Numbered from the stretch's first letter, positions 8,546-16,933 are shown. The stretch: DNA of 64,000 nucleotides from CAYZFD01 sp964477735 (GCA_964477735.1 CAYZFD010000004.1:1-64000); one strand, 5' to 3'. Notes: a model not told the origin generated them from the sequence alone. Numbers and translations are program-made.

Positions 8546-9296
8546 AATTATCCCATGTCTTTTGATGAAAGATAATGGACTTGTAAAAACCGTAAAATTT
8601 AAAGAAGGAAAGTATGTTGGTGATCCTATAAATGCAGTAAGAATTTTTAATGAAAAAGAAGTTGATGAATTGATGTTATTAGATATAGATAAATCAAAAA
8701 ATAAAATGCAGCCAAATTTTGATTTAATTCAAAAAATTGCAGACGAAAGCAGAATGCCAATATGTTATGGAGGCGGCATAACTAGTGTTAGTCAAGCAAA
8801 AAAAATAATTGAAATGGGTGTTGAGAAAGTGGCAATCTCAAATGCGTTTGTTAATAATCCTCAATTAGTTAATGAAATTTCAGAAGTGATTGGAGCACAA
8901 AGTGTTGTGATTGTTCTTGATGTTAGGAAAAAAACTTTTAGTTCAGATTATAATATTTTCACATTAAATGGAACAATAAAATCACCTAAATCTCTTAAAA
9001 GCACTCTAAATCAGATCAATAAATTAAATTATGGCGAACTAGTTGTTAATTCAATTGATAATGATGGAATTATGTGCGGATACGATTTTAAGTTAGCTAA
9101 ACTATGTAGAGAAAAAACTGAAAAACCCTTGACTATTTTGGGAGGAGCTAGTAATTTAAAAGATATTCAAAGTTTAATTAAAGAGTTCAAAATTATAGGA
9201 GCAGCTGCTGGGAGCCTTTTTGTTTTCAAAGGAAAATACAAGGCAGTTCTACTAAATTATCCAGATAAGACTGAAAGAAAACGTTTATACTTATGA
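8532..9296 (+). CDS. HisF2/AglZ/WbuZ-type acetamidino modification protein
   Basis: A 254-residue TIM-barrel homologue of HisF, begun at ATG 8532 inside the HisH-like gene. True HisF uses two aspartates (Asp11 and Asp130 in Thermotoga numbering) to cyclise its substrate. Here the motif that normally reads CLDVKDG is CLLMKDN, so position 11 is Leu, while the second aspartate is kept in VIVLDVRK. Phosphate-site glycines (CYGGGI, LGGAS) remain. This fits a protein kept as an ammonia conduit for the sugar amidotransferase and not as a cyclase, as inferred for HisF2/WbuZ proteins. Overlaps with both neighbours (14 and 4 bases) support one translationally coupled unit. Confidence 0.9.
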   Translation: MLRSRIIPCLLMKDNGLVKTVKFKEGKYVGDPINAVRIFNEKEVDELMLLDIDKSKNKMQPNFDLIQKIADESRMPICYGGGITSVSQAKKIIEMGVEKVAISNAFVNNPQLVNEISEVIGAQSVVIVLDVRKKTFSSDYNIFTLNGTIKSPKSLKSTLNQINKLNYGELVVNSIDNDGIMCGYDFKLAKLCREKTEKPLTILGGASNLKDIQSLIKEFKIIGAAAGSLFVFKGKYKAVLLNYPDKTERKRLYL

Positions 9297-11413
9297 AACA
9301 GATTATACAAGATTTAAAGACAGGCTCTACCATTCTTGAAAAAGTACCTTCTCCAATAGTAAAAAATGGCCACGTATTAATTCAAACAGTAAATTCTTTG
9401 GTTTCTTTAGGAACAGAAAAAATGCTTGTAAACTTCGGAAAGTCAAATTATTTTCAAAAAGCTCGTCAGCAACCTGAAAAAGTTAAACAGGTCTTGAATA
9501 AAATTAAAACGGATGGTCTTAAACCAACTTTTGAATCTGTTTTTAGAAAACTAAATGAACCGCTACCTCTTGGATATTGTAATTCAGGAATAGTTATCGG
9601 TGTAGGAGAGGGTGTAACAGAGTTTAGGGTAGGAGATCGTGTAATTAGTAATGGCAATCATGCAGAAGTTGTTAACATTCCCAAAAACCTTGTAGCTAAG
9701 ATTCCTAAAAACGTAAACTTTGAAGAGGCTTCATTTACTGTAATTGGAGCTATAGGGCTTCAGGGAATTAGACTTTTAAAACCAACCTTTGGGGAAACAA
9801 TTTCAGTGGTAGGCTTGGGCTTAATCGGATTGATATCTGCACAAATTTTAAAAGCGAATGGATGCGATGTAATTGGGATTGATTTTGACCAGTCGAAATT
9901 AGATTTGGCCAAAAAATGGGGGATTAAGGTCATTAATGCAAAAGAAAAAAATGTAATTAAAGCAATTGAAAAAAAAACAAGGGGAATTGGGGTTGATGGT
10001 GTTCTAATTGCTGCTTCGGCTAAAAATGACAAAATTATTAATGAATCAGCACAAATGTGTAGAAAAAGAGGACGGGTTGTCCTAGTAGGGGTAATAGACT
10101 TAAATCTTAACAGATCAGATTTTTATGAAAAAGAAATTTCTTTTCAGGTATCATGTAGTTATGGACCTGGCCGATATGATTCGAATTATGAAGAAAAAGG
10201 ATTTGATTATCCCATAGGTTTTGTTAGGTGGACTGAGAAAAGAAATTTCGAAGCGTTTTTATCTGCTCTATCCAAAAAATTAATTGATGTAAAGCCATTG
10301 ATTACCGATAGAGTAAAATTGGAGGATTTTCATAATGTTTACGATAACCTGTCAGAAAAAGGATCAATAGCTTATATTATAAATTATGATATTAAATCCG
10401 TTTTAACTCATGAGAGCTCAACTGTAAATCTTGTTGAGAAATCTTTCTCAAGTAGTAAAGGAAACATTGGAATTATTGGATCTGGAAATTTCACATCAGC
10501 ATTGATTGTACCTACCCTCTCCAAATTGGGAGCTAATCTTAAACATATTGCATCATCTAAGGGTCTTTCAAGCACTATACTTGCAAAAAAATATAAAATA
10601 GCAAATAGCACAACAAACTACATGACTATCATTAATGACCCAGAAGTTGACGGAGTAATAATTACCACAAGACACCATAATCACGCAAGTTTAGTGGTTA
10701 AAACTTTAAAGGCAAACAAACATGTGTTTGTAGAAAAGCCATTAGCCATAAACCTAGTTGAGCTAGAAAATATAAAGAAGAGTTTATCAGAATCTTCAAA
10801 ATCTATTATGGTAGGCTTTAACAGAAGATTTTCACCTTTTATCAATGCTGCCAAAAATGCTATAGGATTAAACCCTGGTCCAATTAATGTAATTGCCACA
10901 ATGAATGCTGGAGAAATTCCTCCTGAACATTGGGTTCAGGACATGAATGTTGGAGGTGGACGGATCATAGGAGAAGCATGCCATTATATTGATCTAATTT
11001 CACATTTAACAGAAAGTAAAGTGATTTCAGTATTGTTAGTAGCAAACGGGAAAACACCTCAAGCAAATACTGATAATGCTTCTATATTACTAAAATATGA
11101 ATCGGGAGCATTGGGGGTTGTTAATTATTTTTCTAATGGAAGTAAATCATACCCGAAGGAGCGAATTGAAATTTTTCAAGATGGAAAAAACATTGTGATA
11201 AACAACTTTAAAGACATAAAATTTTACGGTTATAACCAAAAAGGGTTTCGTAAAACCCAAGATAAAGGACACCAAAGCCAATTTAAGCTTTGGATCGAAA
11301 AATTAGAAAAAGGAGGAGGCGCCTTAATTCCCTTTGAATCAATTTATAATACTTCAAAATCAGTTATTCTGGCTATAGAATCCCTTAAAAAAAATACCTG
11401 GGTGGATGTTTAA
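9293..11413 (+). CDS. Bi-domain oxidoreductase: MDR-type dehydrogenase fused to Gfo/Idh/MocA oxidoreductase
   Basis: The 706-residue protein joins two NAD(P)-binding enzymes. Residues ~1-375 are a zinc-dehydrogenase-like (MDR) domain with NSLVSLGTEK, LPLGYCNSG, a GDRV motif and the Rossmann motif VVGLGLIGLISAQ near 172-184. Catalytic zinc ligands of classical alcohol dehydrogenases are not obvious. Residues ~395-706 are a Gfo/Idh/MocA domain with IGIIGSGNFTSA, TTRHHNHASL, the VEKPLAIN motif, GFNRRFSP and GEACHYIDLI, which contains the usual catalytic-region His. Fusions of this design occur in polysaccharide loci next to heparinase-like proteins, as here (8-base overlap); their reaction is not known to me. 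Oxidation and reduction of a nucleotide sugar is a reasonable inference. Confidence 0.85.
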   Translation: MKQIIQDLKTGSTILEKVPSPIVKNGHVLIQTVNSLVSLGTEKMLVNFGKSNYFQKARQQPEKVKQVLNKIKTDGLKPTFESVFRKLNEPLPLGYCNSGIVIGVGEGVTEFRVGDRVISNGNHAEVVNIPKNLVAKIPKNVNFEEASFTVIGAIGLQGIRLLKPTFGETISVVGLGLIGLISAQILKANGCDVIGIDFDQSKLDLAKKWGIKVINAKEKNVIKAIEKKTRGIGVDGVLIAASAKNDKIINESAQMCRKRGRVVLVGVIDLNLNRSDFYEKEISFQVSCSYGPGRYDSNYEEKGFDYPIGFVRWTEKRNFEAFLSALSKKLIDVKPLITDRVKLEDFHNVYDNLSEKGSIAYIINYDIKSVLTHESSTVNLVEKSFSSSKGNIGIIGSGNFTSALIVPTLSKLGANLKHIASSKGLSSTILAKKYKIANSTTNYMTIINDPEVDGVIITTRHHNHASLVVKTLKANKHVFVEKPLAINLVELENIKKSLSESSKSIMVGFNRRFSPFINAAKNAIGLNPGPINVIATMNAGEIPPEHWVQDMNVGGGRIIGEACHYIDLISHLTESKVISVLLVANGKTPQANTDNASILLKYESGALGVVNYFSNGSKSYPKERIEIFQDGKNIVINNFKDIKFYGYNQKGFRKTQDKGHQSQFKLWIEKLEKGGGALIPFESIYNTSKSVILAIESLKKNTWVDV

Positions 11414-13001
11414 CTTCTTTTACAGATTTCTAAGAACAATCAGTTACTTAAAAGCAATTCAAATCTTTTATTTAACGACAAATAAATTTGGTCTAAAAAA
11501 AAAATTCAATATAAACACCAAAAAGGCTTCTGTTTCAATCGCTACATTAAAGGAATTCAAATTTATTGAGCCAAATAAATCTCTATTTTTAAAAAACACT
11601 ACTTTCATTTTTCTCAATCAAAAAGCTAGTTTTAAAAATAAAATTGATTGGAATTTTAGGGATTTTGGAAAGCTATGGCTATATAATTTAAACTATTTAG
11701 ATTATATAAATCAAAAAGAAATACCACTTGACATCCGAGTTTCAATAATTAGTTCCTTTTATGAATCTTATGAAGAATTGCTTGATGGTAGAGAACCTTA
11801 TCCAACATCACTAAGAATAGTTAATTTAATAAAATTTATTGCATCAAACAAACAAAAAACCTCAAAAAACCTCATTGATTTACTTAAAAGAGAAACGTAT
11901 TATCTTGATAATAATCTAGAATACCATTTACAAGCAAATCACTTGTTAGAAAATGCCCTAGCTCTCTGGTTTTCTTGTCATTTATTTGAAGATGAATCTT
12001 TAATAAAAAAAACAAAAAAATTAATTCAGAATCAACTTGATGAACAAATTTTAAAAGATGGTGCACATTACGAACTATCACCCATGTATCATCAAATTAT
12101 ACTGGGAAGGTTATTAGAATCGATAGCTTTGGCAATTGAAAACCCTAGAGAATGGCATTCAGATACATTAGATTTAATGAAAGAAAAGGCATCCGAAATG
12201 TTGAGTTGGACTAGAAACATTTCAAATGATTACAAACACTTTATTAGAATTAATGACTCGGTTGAAGGTATTGCGCCATCACTTAACAACTTATGCCGCC
12301 TTGCCACAAATCTAGATGTTCAAGAAAAAAAAATTTCATTGAATGACTCAGGATATAGAGTTTTTAAATCTCACAGAATTTTTGTAGTATTCGACATTTC
12401 TGAGATTATTTCTAAAAACCAACCAGGACACTCTCACGCAGATACGTTTAATTTTATTCTGTATTGCAATGATAAACCAATTGTGGTTGACCCTGGGATA
12501 TCTACATATGAACAAACCTCTTTTAGATATAACGAACGAAGTTCAAAATATCACAACACAGTAATAATTGACGAAAATGACAATAATGAAGTCTGGAGTT
12601 CGTTTAGAGTAGGAAGAAGAGCCAAAGTAAATGTTGATATTGATAATGTTAAATCCGTAAGCGCAACACACAACGGATATTGTCATTTAAAAACACTAAT
12701 ATCCAGAAAGATGAGTTTTGAAAAAGATTCATTAACAATTAATGACCATGTGCAAACATCAAAAAAAAAAGAAGGAAAGTTTAACATTCATTTATTCCCT
12801 GGAATTTCATTTGAATTAAACAAATCTCACTTGAGAATTCAAAACATATCATTTCATTTTAAAGGAGCTCATAAAATTGATGTTCAAAACTATAATTATG
12901 CTCTGGGTTTCAATAAAAGAATTAAAGCAAAAAAATTGGAAGTTTATTTCTTCAATGAATTAATAACAACAATAAAATATGAAAATACTTTTTTTAAGTG
13001 A
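11406..13001 (+). CDS. Heparinase II/III family protein in a biosynthetic locus
   Basis: A 531-residue protein with an alpha/alpha-toroid N-terminal half and a beta-sandwich C-terminal half of the heparinase II/III polysaccharide-lyase type. Candidate active-site residues are present: Asn178 in QANHLLENA, Tyr228 in YELSPMYHQ, His342/His344 in PGHSHADTF, and His383 in KYHNTV. No signal peptide or lipobox is visible; the N-terminus is basic and only mildly hydrophobic. It may therefore stay cytoplasmic, or use an unusual export route. It overlaps the bi-domain oxidoreductase by 8 bases and the GT4 gene by 23, so it is part of the assembly operon and not of a degradation locus. Its role may be length control, editing or chain clearance; none is proven. 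Confidence 0.85.
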   Translation: MFNFFYRFLRTISYLKAIQIFYLTTNKFGLKKKFNINTKKASVSIATLKEFKFIEPNKSLFLKNTTFIFLNQKASFKNKIDWNFRDFGKLWLYNLNYLDYINQKEIPLDIRVSIISSFYESYEELLDGREPYPTSLRIVNLIKFIASNKQKTSKNLIDLLKRETYYLDNNLEYHLQANHLLENALALWFSCHLFEDESLIKKTKKLIQNQLDEQILKDGAHYELSPMYHQIILGRLLESIALAIENPREWHSDTLDLMKEKASEMLSWTRNISNDYKHFIRINDSVEGIAPSLNNLCRLATNLDVQEKKISLNDSGYRVFKSHRIFVVFDISEIISKNQPGHSHADTFNFILYCNDKPIVVDPGISTYEQTSFRYNERSSKYHNTVIIDENDNNEVWSSFRVGRRAKVNVDIDNVKSVSATHNGYCHLKTLISRKMSFEKDSLTINDHVQTSKKKEGKFNIHLFPGISFELNKSHLRIQNISFHFKGAHKIDVQNYNYALGFNKRIKAKKLEVYFFNELITTIKYENTFFK

Positions 13002-14184
13002 CAACTTCCCCCCTGAAGTTAATGCCCCCGCATCAAGAACTTACGACCACTGTAAATCCTGGGTCGAGCTAGGAATTGATGTCACCGTAATCACCTGCTT
13101 TCCAAACTTTCCTCAAGGCAAAATTCACGAAGGATATAAAAACAAATTATATGAAAAAGAGGTGATCGATGGGATTGAAGTTATTCGAGTATGGTCGTAT
13201 ATGACTGCAAACACAGGTTTTTTTAAAAGAACTATCGATTTCATCAGCTATGCAACTTCCTCTTTTATTTGTGGACTGTTTATAAAGTCAGATGTTATTA
13301 TAGCTACTAGCCCACAACTTTTCACGGCCATTTCAGGCAAACTCTTAAGCTTTTTTAAGAGATCACCATACATAATGGAAGTAAGAGATCTTTGGCCAGA
13401 TTCTATAGTTGCAGTAGGAAGCATGAGTCAAAAGTCAATACTTTATTCGTTCTTAAAAAAAATTGAATTCATCCTTTATAAAAGTTCATCAAAAATTATT
13501 GTTTTAACAGAAAGTTTTAAAAATTATTTAGAAGAAAGAAACATTCCTGAATCAAAAATAGGTGTTTTTAAAAATGGTGTCTTTTCACAAAACATAAATT
13601 TAAATTTTGATGAGATCGAGAAAATTAAAAAAGATTATGATCTTATTGGTAAAGTTGTAGTCTCTTATGTAGGTACTTTTGGACTTGCACACAATCTTGA
13701 ATTTATTTTAGAATGCATAGCTTCTTTACAAAATGACAACATTAAATTTTTATTTATTGGGGATGGCGCTAAAAGAGAGCAATTAATTAAAATCAAAAAC
13801 GAGAAAAACCTTCACAATGTTATTTTTATTAATACTGTACCAAAATCTGAAGTTTCAAACTTTATATCAGTTTCTGATTATGCACTTGTAAACCTGAAAA
13901 AATCAAATGATTTTAAAAAAGTAATTCCATCAAAAATTTTCGAAAATGTAGCTCTCAAAAAACCAATATTATTGGGGGTAGATGGAGAATCAAAAGATTT
14001 AATTGAATATTATGGAGTTGGAGTTTCCTTTGAACCAGAAAATAAAATGTCATTTTTTGATGCCTTAAGAAAAATTGAAGATTTAAAATCAAATCAACAT
14101 TTTGTCAGCAACTGCGAGCGCTTTATTAAAGATTTTGATCGTAAAAAAATAGCCGAAAAAGCACTTGCATTTATTTCTAAATAA
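12979..14184 (+). CDS. Glycosyltransferase family 4 (WbuB-like)
   Basis: A 401-residue GT-B enzyme. The N-terminal domain starts MKILFLSDNFPPEVNAPASR and contains the membrane-associated VEVRDLWPDSI-type motif (here MEVRDLWPDSIVAVG); the C-terminal donor domain has VSYVGTFGLAHN, FIGDGAKRE and a VIPSKIFENVALKKPIL segment carrying the donor-binding Glu. WbuB-like enzymes transfer amino sugars such as L-FucNAc in E. coli O26, and genes of this type sit beside wbuX sets, so it may transfer the acetamidino sugar. The start lies 23 bases inside the heparinase-like gene. It is the last gene of the AT-rich + strand block. Confidence 0.85.
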   Translation: MKILFLSDNFPPEVNAPASRTYDHCKSWVELGIDVTVITCFPNFPQGKIHEGYKNKLYEKEVIDGIEVIRVWSYMTANTGFFKRTIDFISYATSSFICGLFIKSDVIIATSPQLFTAISGKLLSFFKRSPYIMEVRDLWPDSIVAVGSMSQKSILYSFLKKIEFILYKSSSKIIVLTESFKNYLEERNIPESKIGVFKNGVFSQNINLNFDEIEKIKKDYDLIGKVVVSYVGTFGLAHNLEFILECIASLQNDNIKFLFIGDGAKREQLIKIKNEKNLHNVIFINTVPKSEVSNFISVSDYALVNLKKSNDFKKVIPSKIFENVALKKPILLGVDGESKDLIEYYGVGVSFEPENKMSFFDALRKIEDLKSNQHFVSNCERFIKDFDRKKIAEKALAFISK

Positions 14185-14264
14185 ATGATTTGAAATGAAA
14201 TCAAAACTTAGTAACAATTGTTTGTCTAAACTTAATGACCTAACTTTCTGTCCCTAATTTTTTA

Positions 14265-15443
14265 TCAATCATTTTTCATTAATAAAACAGCCACGCCATA
14301 AAACAACATCGCCAAGGGAGCTTCATTAACTCCACCAGCGAAACAAGCAACTGCAAGCGGGATTGTCCAAGGCCAATTAGGAATCCACTTCCAATAAAAA
14401 AAACAACTTAAAAACAAGCCAAATAGACCATAAAAAAATGAGATATCAAATATCATCATCTCTACTCTTTCGGGAAAGCGAATTGGAAATCCAAAAACCC
14501 AATCCAAAAACTTATGTTGCTCACCAAATGAAGAGTAGATGTTAATAAGGTTTTCATTTCTTGTAGAAAATATTACCCCAAAAATTCCGTGTTTATGATA
14601 AACATTTCTCCAAAACGTTGAGTATGAAATCATTAGGGGTAACCAAAAGGAAGTGGTAATTATCATAATAATGGATAAAACACCAAGAGTCCACCTGATG
14701 TAAATGTTATTTACTATAATAATAAATAAAATAAGCCCTAAATAAAGTAATCCAGATTTTTGGCCAGACAATAATAAACATAAAGCAAAAAGAAAAATTA
14801 TTGACCTTTGTTTTTTTAGTTTTAACAACATTAACATTAGAGTTATTCCATAAAAGATGATGTTGATTGAGTTGTGTTCAAAAATTCCGCTATATCCCCA
14901 CCTTCCCGTTAGTGGGTAACTTTCAAAAACAGTAATTCCTAATAGCGCTCCAAGGATTATAAACACAGCATTTATGGTTAAGAACTGTTGTAGTCGATGT
15001 ATAAAAATTTTACCAAAAGAGTTGATGTTTTTTAAAACCGACCACACCCCTAAAAACAGTATAGGCATCGTAAATTTGGCTGTATAATAACCTTGGCTTT
15101 TGGTGAAGCTTTCAATAAGACTATAATCAGGGGATCCCCAAGCAAAACGAAATTCGTTAACCAAGAAAATAAGGACAATACCCCCCCAACACCAAAAAAC
15201 AAAGCGCGGGATTTTATTTCTTAAATACCAAGCACTGATTAAAATAACCCCATAGGCCAAGGCAAACAATATGCCTTCAGTAATTTTAAAACCGCTCCAT
15301 TTAAGGTCTAAATAAACAAAGAGTAATTTTTGTAGAAAACGGTTAAATAAAAAATAACCTGTCAGTAACACAAGCATCCCATAATAAAACCTTGCACTCT
15401 CAAAAACATGCTTTCGGGCGTATGTGGTTATGATTTGTATCAT
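14265..15443 (-). CDS. Multi-pass membrane protein, Wzy/WaaL (O-antigen polymerase or ligase)-like
   Basis: A 392-residue protein with about ten membrane segments, opposite in direction to the main operon. A loop with SYPLTGRWGYSGIFEHNSIN precedes a hydrophobic stretch ending LLLSGQKSGLLYLGL; a Gly-Arg and Asn in such a loop followed by SGQKSG resembles O-antigen ligase/polymerase proteins. A second hydrophilic loop (residues ~280-330, ISYSTFWRNVYHKHGIFG to FGEQHKFLDWVFGFP) lies on the presumed periplasmic side. Since a Wzy candidate is already present at 4650-5933, this one could be a ligase or a second polymerase. The gene is AT-rich, though less so than 3430-14184. The 80 bases separating it from the convergent GT4 gene hold no convincing terminator. 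Confidence 0.65.
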   Translation of the reverse strand: MIQIITTYARKHVFESARFYYGMLVLLTGYFLFNRFLQKLLFVYLDLKWSGFKITEGILFALAYGVILISAWYLRNKIPRFVFWCWGGIVLIFLVNEFRFAWGSPDYSLIESFTKSQGYYTAKFTMPILFLGVWSVLKNINSFGKIFIHRLQQFLTINAVFIILGALLGITVFESYPLTGRWGYSGIFEHNSINIIFYGITLMLMLLKLKKQRSIIFLFALCLLLSGQKSGLLYLGLILFIIIVNNIYIRWTLGVLSIIMIITTSFWLPLMISYSTFWRNVYHKHGIFGVIFSTRNENLINIYSSFGEQHKFLDWVFGFPIRFPERVEMMIFDISFFYGLFGLFLSCFFYWKWIPNWPWTIPLAVACFAGGVNEAPLAMLFYGVAVLLMKND

Positions 15444-15546
15444 TATTGATGCATTAACGGTTTATGAACAGCTTTGTTGTGTTTCTTTAATAATGGCTAT
15501 TTGATGACAATGGGTTGATTTTACAAAACTCCTGATTGCTTTGACC

Positions 15547-16803
15547 TTACAAGCGTTCACTCACCTGATCTTTGGGCCAAAGACCTTTCACATCAAAGAC
15601 TACGGCTTGGGGTTGTGACTTAAAATCTTGAATAGGGAAGTTTTTAAAGGCCTCATGGCCAACGGCCAAAACCAGCACTTCATAGGTTTTTTCGGGAGGG
15701 GCCACTAGCGGTTTGCCCAGCAACTGGGTCGCTTCTGAGGCATCCACTACAGGATCGAACACATCTACCACAAGGCCATATGAAGCCAAAGCCTCAACCA
15801 CATCCACCACTTTGGTGTTTCTCAGGTCGGGGCAGTTTTCCTTAAAACTCAACCCAAAAATGAGGGCACTGCTCCCCTTGACAGGAATGTTGTTTTCGAT
15901 CATTTTTTTAACAATACGTGCCGAAATATGTTCGCCCATAGTATCGTTCACCCTGCGCCCCGATAAGATCACATCAGGGGTATAGCCCAGTTGTTCCGCT
16001 TTGTAAGTGAGGTAGTAGGGATCCACACTAATGCAATGCCCCCCAACCAAGCCAGGTTTGTAGGGCATAAAATTCCACTTCGTTGCGGCAGCTTCTAAAA
16101 CCTCGAGAGTGTCGATGTTCATCTTACTAAAAATCACCGCCAATTCATTGGCCAACGAAATGTTGAGGTCGCGCTGGGTGTTTTCAATTACCTTTGAGGC
16201 TTCGGCGACCCTAATGCTCGAAACCGGGTGGGTGGGCACTTCTAATATAGACTGATAGAGTTTATCTACTTGTTGCGCCGCTTGGGGGGTGCTTCCCGAA
16301 GTCACCCTTCGAATTGTTTTCAGCGACTTGCTGTGATCTCCAGGATTGATGCGCTCGGGGGCATAGCCACAAAAAAAGTCTTCATTAAACCGCAACCCAC
16401 TTTTTTGTTCTAGCACAGGAATGCAATCTTCCTCAGTACAGCCAGGATATACGGTTGATTCATAAATCACTAAATCTCCCTTTTTTAAATACTGACCAAT
16501 GGTTTCACTAGCCCCAAGCAAAAGACTCAAATCGGGGCGTTTGGCAGCGTCAACTGGGGTGGGCACCGTAACGATATAAATGTTGGCGGCCCTCAAGTCC
16601 TCATCCCGATCTGTTAATTTAAGCGCAGTCGCTTTTTGAAGGGATTCCATTGTAACCTCACCTGTTTTGTCATGCCCTTTTAATAGGGCTGCAACACGCG
16701 TTTTGTCATGATCATATCCAATTACAGTTCTTTTTTCGGCAAAAGCCACTGCCAATGGCAAGCCCACATATCCCAAACCAATGACCGCAATTGTTCCTTC
16801 CAT
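15547..16803 (-). CDS. Nucleotide-sugar dehydrogenase of the WbpA/TviB type
   Basis: This 418-residue NAD-dependent enzyme should oxidise C6 of a UDP-N-acetylhexosamine to the uronic acid. It has the Rossmann motif VIGLGYVGLPLAVAFAE, VTVPTPVDAAKRPDL, YESTVYPGCTEE, CGYAPERINPGD, and the catalytic cysteine in GLVGGHCISVDPYYL; the C-terminal domain contains FGLSFKENCPDLRNTKV. TVYPG with TEE and ERINPGD are hallmarks of the UDP-GlcNAc/UDP-GalNAc 6-dehydrogenases WbpA, WbpO and TviB, not of WecC. Base composition returns to the genomic norm (28 of 60 G+C at 16081-16140), so the AT-rich cassette ends before it. It is divergent from the sugar transferase, with overlapping promoter elements between them. 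Confidence 0.92.
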   Translation of the reverse strand: MEGTIAVIGLGYVGLPLAVAFAEKRTVIGYDHDKTRVAALLKGHDKTGEVTMESLQKATALKLTDRDEDLRAANIYIVTVPTPVDAAKRPDLSLLLGASETIGQYLKKGDLVIYESTVYPGCTEEDCIPVLEQKSGLRFNEDFFCGYAPERINPGDHSKSLKTIRRVTSGSTPQAAQQVDKLYQSILEVPTHPVSSIRVAEASKVIENTQRDLNISLANELAVIFSKMNIDTLEVLEAAATKWNFMPYKPGLVGGHCISVDPYYLTYKAEQLGYTPDVILSGRRVNDTMGEHISARIVKKMIENNIPVKGSSALIFGLSFKENCPDLRNTKVVDVVEALASYGLVVDVFDPVVDASEATQLLGKPLVAPPEKTYEVLVLAVGHEAFKNFPIQDFKSQPQAVVFDVKGLWPKDQVSERL

Positions 16804-16819
16804 GCCAAAATTTGAAAAT

Positions 16820-16827
16820 CAAAAGTA
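16820..16827 (-). promoter_or_regulatory. Bacteroidetes-type -7 element upstream of the WbpA/TviB-like dehydrogenase
   Basis: The minus strand reads TACTTTTG, a full match to TAnnTTTG, 16 bases before the ATG at 16803. No TTG was found at the proper distance upstream, so only half of the promoter is supported. Confidence 0.35.
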
Positions 16828-16833
16828 CAAATC

Positions 16834-16865
16834 TTTTGCTTGCTAGAAGAATGGCCTTATTTTTA
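16834..16865 (+). promoter_or_regulatory. Promoter of the initiating sugar transferase
   Basis: TTTTG at 16834-16838 is followed after 19 bases by TATTTTTA at 16858-16865, seven of eight matches to the TAnnTTTG consensus. Transcription would begin around 16870, almost on the upstream TTG codon at 16874. This supports the ATG at 16934 as the true start of the gene. Confidence 0.4.
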
Positions 16866-16933
16866 CACGAATTTTGAAAAACCTTCGTTTTTTGTTCAAC
16901 ACCCCAATTCGCATAACGACTATCGATTCAACA

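Noticed and set aside
7916..9296. Histidine biosynthesis genes hisH-hisF
   Set aside because: No other his gene is close, the HisF homologue lacks Asp11, and the pair overlaps a sugar amidotransferase; an acetamidino-sugar role fits better.
14186..14203. Hairpin TGATTT/AAATCA between the GT4 and the Wzy-like gene
   Set aside because: Only six A/T-rich pairs and no convincing T-run on the plus strand; too weak to call a terminator.
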